Positions 62,394-64,000 of a stretch of 64,000 nt of DNA are shown piece after piece. A program made the position numbers and the translations under genes. Within the stretch, counting starts at the first letter, position 1. Each line of letters begins with the position of its first letter. The stretch is taken from the NCBI GenBank assembly GCA_963771835.1, contig CAVYVA010000001.1:124001-188000 (forward strand). Reading direction: 5' to 3'. This stretch comes from CAVQCJ01 sp963771835. GTDB lineage: Bacteria; Actinomycetota; Actinomycetes; Prado026. The notes beneath the pieces are model-generated. The model was not told the origin of the DNA, made no database searches, and worked only from the letters and a program-made list of their open reading frames with translations.

Positions 62394-63372
62394 ATGCACG
62401 CGACGCTGTGCACAGGGAGCCTGGTCGTGGCGGTCCGCTGCGAGGTGCCGTGGGTCGCGCAGCGCATCCGGGAGGGCGCCGACGGCCGGCTCGTCGAGGT
62501 CGACCCGGCGCGCGCCGACCTGCGCGTGGTCGTCGAGTCCGACCGCTCGCCGTTCGACACGAGCGGGTGGCGGACGGTGACCAGGGACACGTGCAGCCTC
62601 GACGGTCGGGTGGTGGTCAGGGACGCCGCGACGTCGGGGTTCGACCTGCGGCTCACATGGGACGGCGCGGTTCCGGTGATGACCTTCCGCTGCCGGCCAC
62701 CCGGTCGGACCCGGGCAGCGTCCTGGGTGGCGCCGGGGCGCGCCAGGCTGCTGCTGCGGGCGGCCCTGCTGCAGTTCCCGGTGCTCTGGGCGGCTGCGGC
62801 CGCCGGTCGGTCGCCGTTGCACGCGGCCGTGCTGGACGTCCGGGTCTGCGGGTCCGGTGCTGGTGGCCGGTGCCAGCGGCGCGGGCAAGACGACCATGGT
62901 CGAACGCGCGGCCGCCGCAGGGGGTCGGTGGGCCGACGACAACCTGGGCGTCTGCGACGGCCGTACGGTCTGGGGGCTGGTGGAGCCGGTGCGCAGCGCC
63001 CACGGTGCAGGCCGGAGCGCCCCGCACGGTCGGCACGAGCTCCGGCTGGCCGGACGCGTCCACTCCCTCGACCCCGCGGCCGTGGTCCTCCTCGGCCGCG
63101 GACCGGTGCTCAGTGTCAGCCGGGTCGGCCCCGAGCAGGCCGCTCGCGCTCTGGTCGCCGGGACCTACGCCGCCGGCGAGCTCCGCCGGTACTGGCCGCT
63201 GCACGCGGCGATGGCCATGGGCAGCGGCTCCGGTCCGGCCCACCCCGCCGTCCAGGAGACGGCGTGGTCGCTGGCATCGCGAGTGCCCTGCTTCGCGATC
63301 GACCTGCCGCCAGGGGGCACGAGGGGGCTCGGCGAGCTGCTGTCGACGACCGAGGTCGGCTCATGGGGCTGA
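62394..63372 (+). CDS. HprK-like P-loop protein of the polysaccharide cluster, one +1 shift
   Basis: The corrected product is about 325 residues. The N-terminal half (EVPWVAQRIREGADGRLVEV and VMTFRCRPPGRTRAASWVAP) is of unknown fold. PLHAAVLD is followed, after a +1 insertion near 62839, by VLVAGASGAGKTTMVERAAA (Walker A) and GGRWADDNLGVCDGRTVWGL. The HAA...GxSGxGKT...DD pattern is that of HPr-kinase-like proteins found with PqqD-like or nucleotidyltransferase genes in surface-polysaccharide and peptide clusters. Its substrate is unknown. The ATG lies 11 bases after the epimerase stop. The C-terminus lies 21 bases before the RtcB-like gene. Confidence 0.65.
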
Positions 63373-63393
63373 CCTCGAACGCCTCGACCGACG

Positions 63394-64000
63394 ATGGCCA
63401 AGTACGCCCCGCGGGTATTCGACAGTGTCGACGCACCCGCCGACGCGAGGGTGCTGGAGACGCTCGCGCGCGGTGTCGATGCCGTCGACCTCGCGGCTCC
63501 ACCGGTCGTGCTGCCCGACTTCCACCACAAGCACGACATGGAGATGCCCTCCAGCATCGCCGTGGCCACCGTCGGAACGATCCGTCCTGCCTTCACCAGC
63601 GCGTCGGTCAACTGCGGGATGGCGCTCATGGCCCTGGACACCGACGTGCCGGACCGGGCCGCGGTAGCCGGTTTCTTCGATGCCGTGGCGACGCGCTACC
63701 CGCACCCGCCGGGCTGGCGCCGCGAGCTCACGACCGCGGATGTGCTGCGCGCGGCCGACGAGGGCGCGGCCTTCGGTGTCGACCGCTACGGGCTGGAGCC
63801 GGACTCGTTGACGCGGGTCGAGGAGGGCGGTCGCCTCGACCTCGATCGCTACGGCGGCGTGGCCAGGCTTCGCCGTGAGCTGCCCGGGCTGTCCTTCCAG
63901 GCCTCGCGGTTCCGGTTCGGGACGATCGGGCCGAGCAACCATTTCGTCGAGCTGCAGGTCGTCGAGGAGGTCCTGGACCCCGGGGCCGCGACCATCCTGG
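63394..64000 (+). CDS. RtcB-family (RNA ligase-like) protein, divergent, 3' end off window
   Basis: The 202 visible codons align in order with RtcB RNA ligases: PPVVLPDFHHKHDMEMPSSI (the PDVHxG region), ASVNCGMALMAL with the metal-binding Cys at about residue 74, and FRFGTIGPSNHFVELQVVEE with the Asn-His pair at about 182-183. The Asp that sits three residues before the Cys in RtcB (DxxC) is Ser here, and the Gly-rich part of the first motif is His/Lys-rich, so activity may differ. Canonical RtcB joins 2',3'-cyclic phosphate RNA ends to 5'-OH. Here it is the last visible gene of a sugar-modifying operon, an unexpected place. The guanylylated His of the C-terminal part lies outside the window. 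Confidence 0.7.
   Translation, partial: MAKYAPRVFDSVDAPADARVLETLARGVDAVDLAAPPVVLPDFHHKHDMEMPSSIAVATVGTIRPAFTSASVNCGMALMALDTDVPDRAAVAGFFDAVATRYPHPPGWRRELTTADVLRAADEGAAFGVDRYGLEPDSLTRVEEGGRLDLDRYGGVARLRRELPGLSFQASRFRFGTIGPSNHFVELQVVEEVLDPGAATIL

Overview
The window comes from a very GC-rich actinobacterium. The evidence is a dcw cluster that starts with mraZ, a meso-DAP-type MurE, an MptA/MptB-type polyprenol-phosphomannose mannosyltransferase, a dnaE2 cassette behind a perfect actinobacterial SOS box, a DUF3040 gene, and many GTG starts joined by 4-base stop/start overlaps. I cannot fix the genus.

Layout. 1-5.1 kb: on the minus strand a polyprenyl diphosphate synthase, a phytoene-desaturase-type oxidoreductase and a mannosyltransferase that runs off the left edge, divergent from metF. 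This stretch is riddled with single-base insertions. 5.1-8.6 kb: a CDP-alcohol phosphatidyltransferase, a CPA1 antiporter with a TrkA-C tail, a secreted PKD-like protein and a small ORF. 8.6-13.3 kb, minus strand: a carotenoid cluster with a second CrtI/CrtD-type enzyme, a family 2 glycosyltransferase, CruF-type hydratase, CrtA-type monooxygenase and a YbaK deacylase. 13.4-19.7 kb: an SOS-controlled cassette of DUF6504, SAV_6107 HEPN, DnaE2 and DinB, followed by DUF3040. 20.2-24.9 kb, minus strand: MoxR, DUF58 and transglutaminase. 25.2-41.7 kb: the division and cell-wall cluster mraZ, small membrane ORF, rsmH, ftsL, ftsI, murE, murF, mraY, murD, ftsW, murG, murC, ftsQ, DUF664 and ftsZ.

41.7-46.1 kb is a 4.4 kb stretch of lower GC flanked by a 28-base imperfect direct repeat that overlaps the last codons of ftsZ. 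It holds unrelated small genes and gene fragments and looks like an insertion or island remnant. 46.1-52.2 kb has single-gene accessory functions: hydrolase, PNPOx, lectin-like, PEP mutase-like, GNAT, VOC, a hydrolase-cyclase fusion and a membrane protein. 52.3-56.0 kb has a beta-propeller lipoprotein and a large secreted beta-helix/PKD protein. 56.3-58.7 kb has a soluble histidine kinase and two LuxR-type regulators, with a tandem repeat in front of the first regulator. 58.8-64 kb is a surface-polysaccharide-type operon: Wzz-like protein, DegT aminotransferase, epimerase, an HprK-like P-loop protein and a divergent RtcB homologue that runs off the right edge.

The sequence itself has a problem. 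Many conserved genes are broken by +1 insertions, seven within about 690 bases of metF alone. Nearly all fit one signature: a C gained after G, or a G gained after C. Sequencing or assembly error is the simplest explanation, so frameshifts here should not be read as gene decay without checking.
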